Shown one piece after another: positions 1-11,393 of a stretch of 64,000 nucleotides of DNA. Where the stretch lies: contig CM007990.1 of the NCBI GenBank assembly GCA_002189035.1, positions 806,001 to 870,000 of the forward strand, read 5' to 3'. The DNA comes from Utricularia gibba (lineage: Eukaryota > Streptophyta > Magnoliopsida > Lamiales > Lentibulariaceae). The notes below the pieces were generated by a model that saw only the letters and a program-made list of their open reading frames with translations, was not told where the DNA came from and did no database searches. Position 1 is the stretch's first letter. Every line of letters starts with the position of its first letter. Both the position numbers and the translations under genes were made by a program.

Positions 1-640
1 ATTTCATACATAATTTTTTGTTTTAATATAAATAAAAAAATTAGTGATATATTTAATCCCTTATGTAATATATCATTACTTACAACACGTGTAATTAAAA
101 TAATTTAATTTATTTAATTCTTTTTAAGTGGGCATTTTCCCCTCAAAATATGAGTGAATAATCTTTTTATTAATTATATTTTATAAATTTATATTACCAA
201 TCAAACATATTTTATAATTTATTTAATACAATTAAAAATTATAATAATGTCAAATCACAAAAGAGGCAAAAATGTGAGGTGGGAGGAAGAGGAAATCAAG
301 AAAACGGGGGTGGCGGAGATTGAGGAGGGAGCAGCCGGCGCCCCTGCAAATCGGTGGTACAGATGATTTTCTTTTTTGCAGAAACGGCGAAAGAGGGCGC
401 CGGCTTCTACACATCAATCGTGGGTTCGGTGAGCCACCAAATCAAAACCCTATGTTGGTGTTCAGATCAAATTAAATGCGCCTTCGCCAACTCCGCCACT
501 TGTGTTCCTTCGTTGGGAGCAGCAGTAGCACCCAGTATCAGTTTTGCAGCGCAGGGCAGGCGCCGTTTCTCCTCTTTTCCCGAACCCTACTCCATCCCCT
601 TCCCCTTACACTTTCTTTAATACGCTTCGCACACATACCA
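1..640. other. Upstream spacer of the PLATZ gene
   Basis: Bases 1-240 are very AT-rich with no credible reading frame. From about 240 to 640 the composition becomes mixed and pyrimidine-rich, as expected of a plant promoter and 5' leader. The short open frames here have no recognisable family motif and I do not call them genes. Confidence 0.5.
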
Positions 641-650
641 CTTCTATTTC

Positions 651-659
651 TATATATAT
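651..659 (+). promoter_or_regulatory. Probable TATA box of the PLATZ gene
   Basis: A TATATATAT run lies about 150 bases before the proposed start codon at 812, within CT-rich sequence typical of a plant core promoter. It would give a 5' leader of roughly 120 bases. Position-based inference only. Confidence 0.45.
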
Positions 660-811
660 CTTCTCTCTGCTGTGTACCCATCTTTGTGCTTCTCAAGTTT
701 CGTCTTTTCCTCACACCTCTTTAGAGGGTTTCTGTTTTGCTATATGTACCCCCTTGGTGTATAGATTTTCTTCAGTTCCCCTCTCCTGGGAAGAAGCAGA
801 AGAACGAAAAC

Positions 812-1965
812 ATGGTGGGCATTTCTCTTCTCCTCTATGAATTTTGTCATTGTTTCTGATCCGTAGTCTTTCTGTGAATTGTGTTTTTTTTTTTTTTTGT
901 TGTTGCTGGTTTGGGGTTGTTTTTCTGTGATTTTGGCTTCTAGGGTTTGTTTTTCTTTTGAACTCTGCGTCTTTCGTATGAATTCGGTTTCTCTTGTTTT
1001 TGAATTCTGCGGTGTAGTTGGTTTCGTCGGAAGTTCTTCCTTCATGGCTGTCTGTGCTGTTGGCTGAGAAGTTCTTCAACGCCTGTATAATTCATGAAGA
1101 TTGTAAGAAGAATGAGAAGAACGTGTTTTGTTTGGACTGCTGCGAGGGTATTTGCCCTCACTGTCTACCGTCTCACACCTCTCATCGTCTTCTCCAGGTA
1201 ATCTCATCAATTCCCCTTCGTCGTCTTCTTCTTCTCTGTAAAACTTTTCTGATTCTGAGAAAACGTTGTGCCCAGATAAGACGATATGTGTACCACGACG
1301 TCATAAGGCTTCTCGATGCTAGCAAACTCATGGATTGCTCCCATGTTCAAGTAAGTTTTTACAGAAAAGTTTCTTGGGAGAATTTGAACGAACTTCGTTG
1401 TTTCTCTGTGAATTCAGATGTACACTACAAACAGTGCCAAAGTGGTGTTTCTCAATCAACGGCCGCAGGCACGGCCGCCGCGTGCCTCCGGTAGCCTCTG
1501 CGTCACCTGCGACAGAAACCTCCAGGAATCGTACCTCTTTTGCTCCCTTTTTTGTAAGGTGAATTTCGAAATCCCGAATCCATTTTTGCTCTCATAGTTC
1601 ATTCAAGTGATGAATCTCAACGGACTGAATCCCATGTTCAGATTCAGCACATTCTGCAGAGTGGAGGCAAGCTCTCCGACCATCTCCGAAATTGCGAATT
1701 CCTTGCTTTACCGGAGCCCGGGCTGGACGACGGACAATTGACGCCAGAGTCGGTCCTCGATCCCGACCCGGCGACCACAGAGTCGGGTTCCAGTAGCGAG
1801 TGCCATAATGTGAGCTGTACGGCGACGACAGAAGCGGTGGTCAGGAAAAAGAGAAGCAATCTTGTCTCCGTCTGCCGGAACCCGTTCCGCACAGTTTGCC
1901 GGCCCGCATCCCTCGCCGGCGAGTCTCGCCGCAAATCCACGCCACATCGCTCCCCCTTCCACTGA
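812..1965 (+). CDS. PLATZ-family zinc-dependent DNA-binding protein
   Basis: The product is a plant AT-rich-sequence and zinc-binding transcription factor, expected in the nucleus. Five exons fit: 812-814 (ATG alone), 1018-1197, 1276-1350, 1418-1558 and about 1642/1648-1965. All internal junctions have GT-AG and keep frame, giving about 240 aa. Exon 2 carries WLSVLLAEKFFNAC, then NEKNVFCLDCC and ICPHCL. Exon 3 has RRYVYHDVIRL and MDCSHVQ. Exon 4 has TNSAKVVFLNQRPQ and CDRNLQESYLFCSLFCK. These are the PLATZ signatures in order, with the Cys/His ligands present. The last exon is a variable Ser/Thr-rich tail with a basic RKKR. The one-codon first exon is the weakest part; the true start could be further upstream. 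The last acceptor is ambiguous by two codons. Confidence 0.88.
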
Positions 1966-4900
1966 CCCGCTCTCCAAAGGCAAGTGAGTTGGAAGGGGGG
2001 GAGGCGGAGGGACACAATTGGCATTTAGGTAGGGAGGGCATTTCGGTCAATTCAAGTACGCCCAGTTTTTGCCTTTTTTCACCCTCCGCTGGCGCAGTTA
2101 GTTTTTGTTTTCTTACTTGTGTACCGTGATACGGACGGAAATGGCTAGTCTGATCTTTCTTCTTTGGGAGTGGTGACAGACGGTGGTCTAGTCTACGGCG
2201 GGCCGGATCTCTGGACCCGGCCGTATCCCCTCTGTGGCCCCCCACCTTCGCCGATGGACAGTGCGGGGCGGGAGCTTTTGTAATGGAAACTTGAAAAGCG
2301 TTTCCTTTTTTGTCTTGGTTGGGGAGTTAGTTTTGTCTGGTTGCGAACTCATGGTGTGTGTCTGTCTTTTGGTGTGCCGGTGGCTCTCATGGACCACTTG
2401 GTTTCTGTTTCGGGGTGCGATGCCCAGGAACCCAGAATTCCACTTGCTCCTTGACACCCGGACGTCATCCAAATCTTGTCCGAAGTTCAGATCCGATGTA
2501 AGAGTCTGCAGTTTGGCGTTTGGGAAGGTGGAGAGGTGAGAAACGGGGATCGGGACCAATCACGTAAGTTGGGTAGTTTTCTAAACACAGTAAAAGACGG
2601 TGGATATTTTTTAAATTAACTCCAATTTGGCGGCCACTGAGACCAGGCTGCGATCTGGGCCGCAGTTAATTAATGCAGAGGTCAAGCAGTCGAGGTTAGA
2701 ACAGGTAATGCAGAGTTTGAAACGTTGAAACAGAATCTATCTTCTTCTTCTTCTTCTGCTTTTTCTTCTCTGCCAACTCCGATGAGTTCAGAGAGGAGGT
2801 GAGACAGTCGTCGGTGGTTGGGGAGGCTATGGTTCCATTCAAATTGTCTCATAAAAAAAAAGAAATTCTACTGATAAAAAAGGTATAAATATGACGTAAT
2901 AATATGAAACTACTATGTAACATATATTTTCTGGAAAATGGAATTTTGATCGAGAGTTACCTTACTTACCATCCCTAACCCAAGTTTGACGCCCATTAAG
3001 TAAAAGCCCAATTCGGCCCATTTAGCTCCCAGAGAAGCCCGTTTTCGATAGTGCAGCACAACAAAAAAACAAAACACAACAAGGGCTTTGCTGGACTTGA
3101 AATAACGGTTTTAATCAGCTCAAAATCATGGAACATAAATAGAGTTATTAGAATAAAAAATTGATCTAAATTAAATAAAAATGTATAAATTTATAAATTT
3201 ATAAATTATTAATAATTAATTAAATCTATTTTTTATTAATATGATTCACATTTATTACATATTTAAAATTCACTTATATTTTGACCAAAAACTCTTCATG
3301 CTCTAAGCATTTCCAACCGAAATAGCAAGAAGCATGTAGCAGCGTATGAGAAGCATTCTCCACGAAATGGGACTTGGGAACCTTAGAAGGGTTACTTAAC
3401 TGCGCCAAACGGAAGAAAAAACCAGGGGTAGGTTGATTTCCGACCGTGTCTCCGGTGACCCTTCGAGGAATCAGGAGGGCGTGGTCGGTAGCCTGGTCAC
3501 TGAAGCTCCCCCCGGTGCAATAATGCTGCGAGCGTGAATTAACTTCTGCAAGTAGAGCACCAGATTCTAAAACTTACCTCAGGAATAAGTTCCTCGCCCC
3601 CAATTACTCACTCTCCACGGTACACTCTATTCCCTGAATTATCCATCCATCTATCTTATACCAGCAGTCACTCACTGGTGTAAATAAAACTACACAAGTA
3701 ACCCAGATTCTATGTCACCAGGATTTAATTCTTGGCGAGCATTCTGATGCGGGTCATCTCAGTTCCCATCAGGAACCATTCTCGTTCCACCGTGAAACGC
3801 CCCGTTCCATCGGTTTCCTGTAAAACCGCTTGCTTTCACTGTAGATGACGACGGTTCCATGGCTTCAGAGTTGTAACTGAAATCGTAAGGTTTTGGTTCA
3901 GTTCGAGGTATTTAAAGTTGGGAAACAGCGTTTCCGATTCATACTAAACCCATGGTTTAAAACCTATGAACATTGTTAACATTTGTTATTAAAACTTGAA
4001 AAAATATTAAAAATAACGATGTGTTTCCTACGCACCAGATTTATATAAACATGCGAAAAGCATTCTTTATTTGCATGACCTCTAGATACTTTAAACAATT
4101 GTTATGAGAACTTAAAAAAATCATGTAAAAAATAAAGTATCTAGTAAGTATCCACATGAATTGTTATAGATGTTTGAAAATTAATATATAAAAAAATCAT
4201 TCGATTCCAATTTTGATTATGTTCATCGTTTGTTCTTTTTTAAATCGAATTGAAATCATAAGTGAAGTAAATAGTAAACTATGATTTATAAATCGACGGT
4301 TTGAAAAAAATCTTTCGATTGAAACCGATCCGTTTGGAGGATAGCTTAAAAAAGTACTCATCTTCACTTTATATCTTACATACTAAACACAAAACTACAC
4401 ATACAATGTATAATTTTTTCACACACTCATTTGACAGCAGTTATTTTAAAAAATCACACTCCCTTTGGAAGGCATAAACATAGGAACCCTACTTTAACCG
4501 TGGGATTGGGATAGAGGCAAGTAATTAAAGAGACAAGTGATTATTGGTAATGAACTACTCCCACCAAATGCAATAATAATTCTTAGTTATTGATCTCCCT
4601 ATGTCCCTCCCCCCCATGCTCCAAACTTTTGTCCCTGCTTTCAAAACAGATTAATTGAGAATTTGGCAATAATAGTTTCCAATATTTGAAAAAATTGTAA
4701 CAATGATCCCTCAATTGTAATGTTATTTCTAATGTCTTAAAATATTGATAAAATTGATTCAAAATAATTGAAAGATTAGTCCATTACTAATCGTATCTAG
4801 TTTTTGAATAATTGAATACTAATAAAATGATATCGCTTAAAATATATAATATAGGAGATTAATTATACCAAATGCGGTAAAATTTGGAGATTATTAATGT

Positions 4901-6270
4901 ATACATGAAAATTTGATGATTTATTTTGTGAATAAGGATCAATTGAGTAATTTATAGTAAAAAGTAGAGATTGATGTATTAAAATATTGAAAATTGAGGT
5001 TTTTTGATGGAATTTTCTCATTTTTTATTATAATTTACCAAATTAGAAACTGATTGAACTCATTTTCAATTAGTACTCCAATTTAATAAAATCAAACCCT
5101 GTTAATGATATTTATTTTTGAAAAAGGGTGAAATTGTATTTACCCTTTTTATTATTTCAATAAAAATTGTGTGATTTTTAAAAGTACCCATTCACTATTT
5201 CTGTAAAAAAATTAATATTTAAGATAATGATTTTCTCACATTATAAATATCATAATGCTTCCAATTTTATTCAACAAAATTCACCTACTTTTTTGAATTG
5301 CCTGCGTGCACCATAAAGTGGCGCAGTGAATAATGAAAATGTACAGTGGGGCGAACTCTCTCGATCTGGGCCGTCCGTTGGGAGGGATTCATCCACAGCC
5401 GTCGGATGCTGTTTCCCCGCAGGTACAAAATATTTCGTCCCTCGTCCGGTCAGGATCAGTTTCGAAAGCGAGGCTGACGCCATGAATGTACAAAAGTACC
5501 CCTGAGATCGATACACGGTGAGGCGTGGGTGCCAGGGGTACTTTCGGGGTTTCGTCTTGTCTGTCCCCCGCAGGAGCCCTGCAACCGCCGGTCCCGGTGG
5601 AAAACAGCCGCCTTAGTCTCACCACCCAATCCCGCGCGTGTGCCCCACTGCCTACCCTGTGAAATTATCACGTCACCACGAATAATATATTGTACATTTC
5701 ATATTTAAAAGAAACACACAAATATATTCAAAATATATAGTTATTTTTTTGTACACGAAACCCATTTGTATTTTTAATTTTTTATAATAATTGGAATGAA
5801 TAGTAAATTTTGTACTAGATATTTTTGATTCATTTAATACATTTCTTGAAATAAAGAATGAAAAAAATATTAAATAAGGTATGGGTGAAAATTGCATGAA
5901 AACGGAATTAACGACCAGGGAGTGGGACACGCGCGGGGGGTGGGCGTGGGCGGGAGGTTTTATGAAGAGACGAGAAGCCCTAGCAATAGAGATAAAAAGG
6001 AGGAAAACAGTAGACTGGGGGAGCGAGAAATAGAGATAGAGAGAGAATGGTAAGGAAGGAAGCGGGGGTCGGGGTCGGAGAATGGAGACATATAGAGGAC
6101 GGCCGGTGCACTTTTCTACGCCTTTTCTGAAGGCAGCGCAGCCCGGCACGCGTCCACGGCAGCAAATTTGAACCCATTTGCTTCTTCGTAGCTAAAAATT
6201 GAAACCAATGCTCCAAATCTGCCTTTCCATAAACCCCTCTTGTCGTCTAAAAGCAGCAGCAGCAGAAACG
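1966..6270. other. Intergenic region between PLATZ and GRAS genes
   Basis: About 1966-2580 is GC-richer, probably 3' UTR and downstream sequence, with no family motif in its open frames. A CTT microsatellite lies near 2740-2757. From 2830 to 5270 the sequence is mostly AT-rich with no gene. A GC-richer block at 5290-5670 and the segment 5890-6270 are probably promoter and leader of the downstream GRAS gene. Open frames there show no homology I recognise. Confidence 0.45.
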
Positions 6271-6339
6271 ATGAACTCCGGCCGCCCAAGTTTTCATTTT
6301 TTTCCCGTAGGCATGAGTGTCTTCTGCTGCTACCCTTGA
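6271..6339 (+). other. Upstream ORF in the GRAS leader (22 codons)
   Basis: An ATG at 6271 opens 22 codons ending in TGA at 6337-6339, 111 bases before the main start. A second in-frame ATG lies at 6313. It would lie in the mRNA leader if transcription starts upstream of 6271, which is likely but not shown. Peptide content is unremarkable; any role would be translational damping of the main ORF. Confidence 0.3.
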
Positions 6340-6450
6340 CTTGAGAGTTGATCTTCTTCACTGCGTCGTCGTTTTGCAGGGCGGCTGGGGGATTTCGTGG
6401 CTTCCGTTTTGTTTTTGCTGTGTGTGGGTATTTGGGGATTTTGTTTTTAG

Positions 6451-8811
6451 ATGAAGGGGATGCCCCTGGCCTTTGATTTTGAGGGGAAGGGGGTGTTAGA
6501 CTTGGAGCTTATTGTAAAAAATCAAGGATTTTTCTCTAGTGGTTGTGCTGATTTCTACCAGGGGAGCTGCTTCTTCAACAACTGTTTTGTTGAGCCTACT
6601 TCTGTCCTGGATTCTGTTACAACTCCCAGTCAACTCACATCTTCCTCGACACTGTCTTCATCTCTCGGCGGCGGCGGCGGCGGCGGTGGGGGAGGAGCTG
6701 CTTTTACTGACTCTGCGGCTCTGGCTTTGGCTTCCGACGCGAACCCATCTAGTAAATGGCAGCAGCAAGATTCAACCACTGCCACGAGCACCAATGCTGG
6801 AGGGTCTGAGCCGGGGCTCCTCCCGATTCCGACGTCTCTTGAGATAGGAGGGGCCGTAGGCGGAAGCAGAGAACACCCGCAGAGATTTGAAATGGATGAC
6901 TGGAATTCCGTGCTGTCGGAGTCCGCCGCTGTTTCCCCCAGCCAAGAGCAGGCTATTCTCCGATGGTTTATGGGTGATGTGGAAGACACCGGTTTAGGTA
7001 ACCTGAACAAAGTTTTTCAAACGGGTGACGGCGGTGGTGGTGCAAGTGTAATGCCGTCGGCGGAGTACGGTTTTAGCGGTGGCTATGGGTCTGTGGATCA
7101 GGGCTTTTCTGGAAACCATCTGGGTGGTGGTCTCGTGCCCGCTCTTCCTGTCTTTTCCAGCAACGATAACAGATTCAGTACTTCGAAGCTTGGAATTTTA
7201 CCCAGTTCCGCGCCGTCAAGTCTGAAGCTTTCTTCGAATTCCCACGGCCTTGTTCACCCTTCTCCGGTTTTTAGCAGTTCAGGTTCCATAGCTTTCCAAA
7301 ATCAAACCCCATTTGATTCTCCTGCTGAAACGAAGCCGCAGACTTTGAATTCTGGTCTGCAGATGAACCAGAACTATCAAAATACTTCCTTTGTCCCTCT
7401 TTCATACACACAGCTGCAAGAGCAGGGTAGTGTTTATCTCCCCCCTCAGGCCAAAAAGCGAAACTTCCTTGGAATGGATGAGGATGGCATTCGCCCTGCC
7501 GGCGAGATCTCAAAAGGGCCATTCATTGACACTGGGCAGCAGGAGCATTTAATGGGAAGGTTCCTCCCGTTTAGTCTCCAGCAGCAGGTTCCTCATCCGC
7601 TTCAATGGCCTCCGCATCATCTGCCCCAGAGGCCAATCACAGAAGAAGAGAAGCCAAAGTTTGTTGCTGGGAAAGATTTAGAGAACTGTCATCAGCAACA
7701 GCAGCAGGCTACAGCCGATCAGCTGTACAAGGCGGCGGAGCTACTCCAGACAGGGAATCTAGTACTCGCGCACGGGATATTGGCGCGGCTCAATCACCAG
7801 CTTTCACCAATCGGCAAGCCTTTTCATCGGGCTGCTTTCTATTGCAAGGAGGCGTTACAGTTGCTCCTCCATTGCTCCAGCAACAACCTGAGTCTTCCCT
7901 ATTCGACTCCTCGGTCACCTCTTAACCTGGTTTCGAAGATTGGGGCTTACAGATCCTTCTCAGAGATTTCCCCACTCGTACAGTTTGCCAACCTCACTTC
8001 CAATCAAGCTATAATTGAAGCATCCCAGGGATCTGAGAGAGTTCATATAATTGATTTCGATATTGGGTACGGTGGACAATGGGCTTCTCTGCTGCAAGAA
8101 TTCTCCACACAGAGTGGATGTGCTCCTTCTGTGATGATCACTGCCCTGGTATCTCCCATGACTCATGATCAGGTGGAGCTCAGTCTGACTCGAGAAAACC
8201 TGATTCAGTTTGCAAGGGAGATCAATATTTCATTCAAGTTCCAGGTTGTGAGTATTGATTCACTGAGTTCTGCATCTTGGTTGAGACCTGCACACTCAGC
8301 AGACAATGAAGCAATTGCGGTGAATCTTCCTGCTTCATGCCTTGCAACTTACCAGTTCTCACTGCCCTCTGTCCTTAGGTTCGTGAAGCAGCTGTCGCCA
8401 CGAATCGTGGTCGCCGTCGACTGGGGGTGTGACCGGACTGATCTTCCCTTTCCCAACACCGTAATTCATGCCCTTCAATCATACTCCAGCCTAATGGAGT
8501 CCCTTGATGCTGCAGCTAATGCCCCTCTGGATGCTATTCAAAAGATAGAGAGGTTCTTGCTCCAGCCCGGGATCGAAAAACTGATCCTGGGCCGTTTTTG
8601 TTCTCCAGAGAAGATGCAGCACTGGAGGTCTATGCTGTTGTCAGTTGGATTCTCCCCTGTAAGCTTCAGCAACTTCACGGATGCACAGGCAGAATGCATC
8701 ATCAAAAGGACCCCCGTTGCAGGATTTCAAGTGGAGAAGAGGCAGTCTTCGCTTGTTCTTTGCTGGCAAAGGAAGGAGCTGATTTCAACTTCAGCCTGGA
8801 GACCCCATTAG
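6451..8811 (+). CDS. HAM: GRAS transcription regulator, HAIRY MERISTEM (HAM/SCL6-22-27) type
   Basis: An intronless 786-aa GRAS protein. HAM proteins keep shoot and root meristems undifferentiated and act in the nucleus with WUSCHEL-type partners (family knowledge). The N-terminus, MKGMPLAFDFEGKGVLDL, is the conserved HAM opening. A poly-Gly run encoded by a GGC repeat follows near residues 71-81, then a long Ser/Gln-rich region. The GRAS domain begins near residue 420 (QLYKAAELLQTGN). It includes the ILARLNHQ segment over the miR171 site, VHIIDFDIGYGGQW near 530, and the SAW end (WRSMLLSVGF... LVLCWQRKEL). Length is typical of HAM members. The start is the first ATG of the long frame and coincides with the conserved N-terminal motif. 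Confidence 0.95.
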   Translation: MKGMPLAFDFEGKGVLDLELIVKNQGFFSSGCADFYQGSCFFNNCFVEPTSVLDSVTTPSQLTSSSTLSSSLGGGGGGGGGGAAFTDSAALALASDANPSSKWQQQDSTTATSTNAGGSEPGLLPIPTSLEIGGAVGGSREHPQRFEMDDWNSVLSESAAVSPSQEQAILRWFMGDVEDTGLGNLNKVFQTGDGGGGASVMPSAEYGFSGGYGSVDQGFSGNHLGGGLVPALPVFSSNDNRFSTSKLGILPSSAPSSLKLSSNSHGLVHPSPVFSSSGSIAFQNQTPFDSPAETKPQTLNSGLQMNQNYQNTSFVPLSYTQLQEQGSVYLPPQAKKRNFLGMDEDGIRPAGEISKGPFIDTGQQEHLMGRFLPFSLQQQVPHPLQWPPHHLPQRPITEEEKPKFVAGKDLENCHQQQQQATADQLYKAAELLQTGNLVLAHGILARLNHQLSPIGKPFHRAAFYCKEALQLLLHCSSNNLSLPYSTPRSPLNLVSKIGAYRSFSEISPLVQFANLTSNQAIIEASQGSERVHIIDFDIGYGGQWASLLQEFSTQSGCAPSVMITALVSPMTHDQVELSLTRENLIQFAREINISFKFQVVSIDSLSSASWLRPAHSADNEAIAVNLPASCLATYQFSLPSVLRFVKQLSPRIVVAVDWGCDRTDLPFPNTVIHALQSYSSLMESLDAAANAPLDAIQKIERFLLQPGIEKLILGRFCSPEKMQHWRSMLLSVGFSPVSFSNFTDAQAECIIKRTPVAGFQVEKRQSSLVLCWQRKELISTSAWRPH
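7776..7796 (+). promoter_or_regulatory. miR171 target site
   Basis: The 21 bases beginning GATATTGGCGCGGC and ending TCAATCA match the canonical miR171 complementary site of HAM-class GRAS mRNAs. It encodes ILARLNHQ, the usual position between the leucine-repeat and VHIID parts of the domain. Cleavage is predicted between complement positions 10 and 11. The match is seen in sequence; regulation is inferred from the family. Confidence 0.92.
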
Positions 8812-9370
8812 ACATTCATCATCACTCATAGCACCCTCTGGTGCGTCATCTCCAACTCACTCTCCCAGTTAATCAATCGCCTGGACTCAATCGTATCTGT
8901 TCCTTCATATGACTATTAATTTTGCCAAGTGCCGCTGCAGCCTATCTTGATGTTTTTCAATTCTTCTGCAAGTCGTGTTGGTTAAAAACAAAAACAAAAA
9001 TGGTACTTTTGCTGCAGCAGCTGCTGTTGGCCTCCTAACTGTGATACAACGAACATTGAAGGGCTTAGGAATTCTAATCCTGCTTCCTTTTATTTACATT
9101 CCGCTTAAATCTGCATATGCAAAATTACCATCAGAACTCAGGAGACAAGCAGCTGATGAAATAAACAGGCAAATGCATTAATATAAACGAAGCAGCAATG
9201 GAAATGTATAAATATAGCCACAAAATAAGTAATGTGCTTGGAGCAACTACGAACGTCAAGGCATGCTGCTCAAGGTCCCAGAAATACTCTCTACCACAAA
9301 ACGGATGGGTAAAGAGTTCATCACATCTGTTAACCAAATTGTCTAAATTCCTGTCCGTGCATTTGGTTGG
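8812..9370. other. GRAS 3' UTR and spacer
   Basis: This holds the probable 3' UTR of the GRAS gene followed by unassigned sequence. A 68-codon frame near 8975-9181 has a hydrophobic stretch but no family motif, and I leave it uncalled. Confidence 0.4.
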
Positions 9371-9709
9371 CCCCAAGAGTATGCCTATCAAACCGGCCAC
9401 AACAAGGGAGATGAATGGATACCGTTGCTTCTCTGAGCTTGGCGCCTCAGCATCTCCACAGTGCACATACAAGAGAACAAAGCCCAATCACTGAAATATG
9501 CTAGATGGTGTGTTGTTGAATGAAAGGAGAATTGAAGTTCAAAGTGTTGCTGATTAAACAAACAGCCTCGAAACATGTTTTAGCCATACATACACAAACT
9601 AAGGATATTGATAGGAAAGTCATAACTAGAAGCTGTAGATATGATCGGATGATGCTTACCACTTCTCGCTCAAGCTTTTGATTTAGCTGGACGGCAGACC
9701 TCTTCTCTT
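9371..9709 (-). pseudogene. VAP27-like gene fragment (coiled coil and tail anchor), frameshifted
   Basis: VAP27 proteins are ER tail-anchored MSP-domain proteins. Read on the minus strand, 9709-9660 encodes EKRSAVQLNQKLEREV and ends at a GT donor. 9456-9371 then encodes EMLRRQAQRSNG followed, in another frame, by YPFISLVVAGLIGILLG. That is the order of the VAP27 coiled coil and C-terminal membrane anchor. A one-base loss between SNG and YPF breaks the frame, and the expected AG acceptor before the GAG codon is mutated to TG. The retained intron points to DNA-level duplication or capture rather than retroposition. The MSP domain is absent nearby. It could be read as a 118-aa membrane protein, but only through the frameshifted tail. 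Confidence 0.65.
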
Positions 9710-9957
9710 CTGTTTAGCTTGGAAACTAAGGTCATATGTAAAAGAAACTCCAGCATTCACCAGAGCAAGTTATGAAATAATGCTTTCCACTACATAATCT
9801 ATTTCATCCGATTACCCATTTTTCGAACCAAGTTACGATGCCCGTCCACATCAGCAGCACAGAACACGTCAAGAAAGAGATGCAAGTCTTCTAATTCTAC
9901 CATCTTGATTGAAATTCACTAGAGAATATCTAACAACACTATATTCACAAGAGAATA

Positions 9958-10038
9958 TCATTGAAGCTGCTGTCGCTGCCACTTACCGGCTACCAACAGA
10001 GATCGAGCAGCTAGCTTCCCCAGCAATCCCCTCACCAT
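9958..10038 (-). pseudogene. Succinyl-CoA ligase beta-subunit 5' fragment
   Basis: A 26-codon frame opens MVRGLLGKLAARSLLVAG and continues KWQRQQLQ then stop. This resembles the mitochondrial presequence of plant succinyl-CoA ligase (ADP-forming) beta subunits, where an NIHEYQ segment follows. That segment and all catalytic exons are missing, so only the targeting end remains. It lies in the same orientation just upstream of the VAP27 fragment, suggesting that pieces of unrelated genes were brought together, for example by a gene-capturing transposon. The match is short and made from memory. Confidence 0.5.
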
Positions 10039-10189
10039 GTCTGAGTTATTTCTTCGCGATCCTACTGCGCAAGATTAGACTGTACGAATACGGTAAATTG
10101 AACCATCATCCACCGTAAATCTCACACAGAAAACAAATCGACGACCTAGAGCCGCCGGAGGAAGAAAATCACCTTCGGACTGAACTGAT

Positions 10190-11393
10190 TGTAACGACCC
10201 GCGACCTGCACCCTAGGCCATTATTGACACCTAACACTCAGTATTGGTGTCCCAATCATTATGGGGTGGGTTAGGAACGTGGTCGAGGGTGCATTCCTCC
10301 CTTGCCACACCGCCATTCTTGGCACCTAGCGATCCCCGGCAGCATCCCTAGCCGGATCCTTTCGCCAAGACTCACCAAACAGCACAAGGAGCGAAGTAGA
10401 TATTTTATTAAGTCAAGACAATTCAAGGTTCCACACCAGGCGGCAAGCCTAGGCGCACGTCGCCACAACACAAAGGAAGAACGAACACAACCAGCAAGGA
10501 AATAGAGCTAAGTCACGAAGATAGAAGTAAGACAGCAAGTCTCGCCACACAGCCATCCACCACACATCCCAGTGATCACGCCTCACTCAACATCCACCTC
10601 CCCTGCACCCGCCTCGCCATCAGCCACGCCACCTACACAGGAAAGAGTAAGGGAAGTCAGTCCTATGCCACACGGCTCCTTCCCTAAGCCTAAACTACAC
10701 ATATTCACGAAGTTTCCCATCCGCACGATTCATCACTGCTGTTCGCACACGCTGCCCCCGCGAGGCATCTCCGTAACTTCTCGTATCGGCTCGCAGCCCA
10801 TCCTAGGCACCTCCGATGTTCTCATAATCAATCCGAACACCTTTCCACACAGAATCCTACATGTTTGGCACCTCTCCCACTGAGCACCAGTGCTCAGTGT
10901 TACAGCCATGACCGTAGTTCGATGGCCCCGCTTATTGCTTGCATGGCCTCACGACCCGCGTCTTCGCCGCGTTGCCATTGGGGGTGCACTCCCCAATCCC
11001 GCCGTAGCTCACAACCCCTCGATCACACAGCGAGGTGCCTCGATCACACAGCGAGGACTTTTAAGAACAAGACCATATCTCCACACACAAAGTTAGCTTC
11101 CACCAATCTGTCCCGCAGCGCAATTCAACCATAAAGCCCTTACCTTTGTGCGTTTTTCGTCTTCCTCTTGGAGTGGCTGCCGTCCCTCTCAGCTGGTGTC
11201 CCTTCCAAGGGCTCTAGCCCTTCTACTTATACCCGTAATTCGTCCTATCGGGTCCATCCTAAGCCCGTCGGGTCTACCCGGAAGACACGCAAGTCTAAGG
11301 GTTGTTCACAGGTACCCTCCCTTTTTAAGGTCAACCCCTTACCATGACCGCATCTTTGTCTCTTTTCTGAGGATTTGGGTCGGGGGTGTTACA
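10190..11393. mobile_element. Solo-LTR-like element (about 1.2 kb)
   Basis: The block starts TGTAACGACCC and ends GGGTGTTACA, giving TG...CA ends with a TGTAAC/GTTACA inverted pair as in many plant Ty3/gypsy LTRs. It is clearly more GC-rich than its flanks and carries no retroviral coding domain. A 16-base motif (CGATCACACAGCGAGG) is repeated in tandem near 11022-11057. Flanking five-base sequences (CTGAT and GGTGC) do not match, so a target-site duplication is not evident. There is no second LTR in the window. Orientation cannot be fixed. Confidence 0.55.

Noticed and set aside
9131-9487. 118-codon minus-strand frame as a complete membrane protein
   Set aside because: Its N-terminal half is the frameshifted VAP27 tail anchor and the remainder has no relation to any family. 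The preceding coiled-coil exon is in another frame, so it is a pseudogene product.
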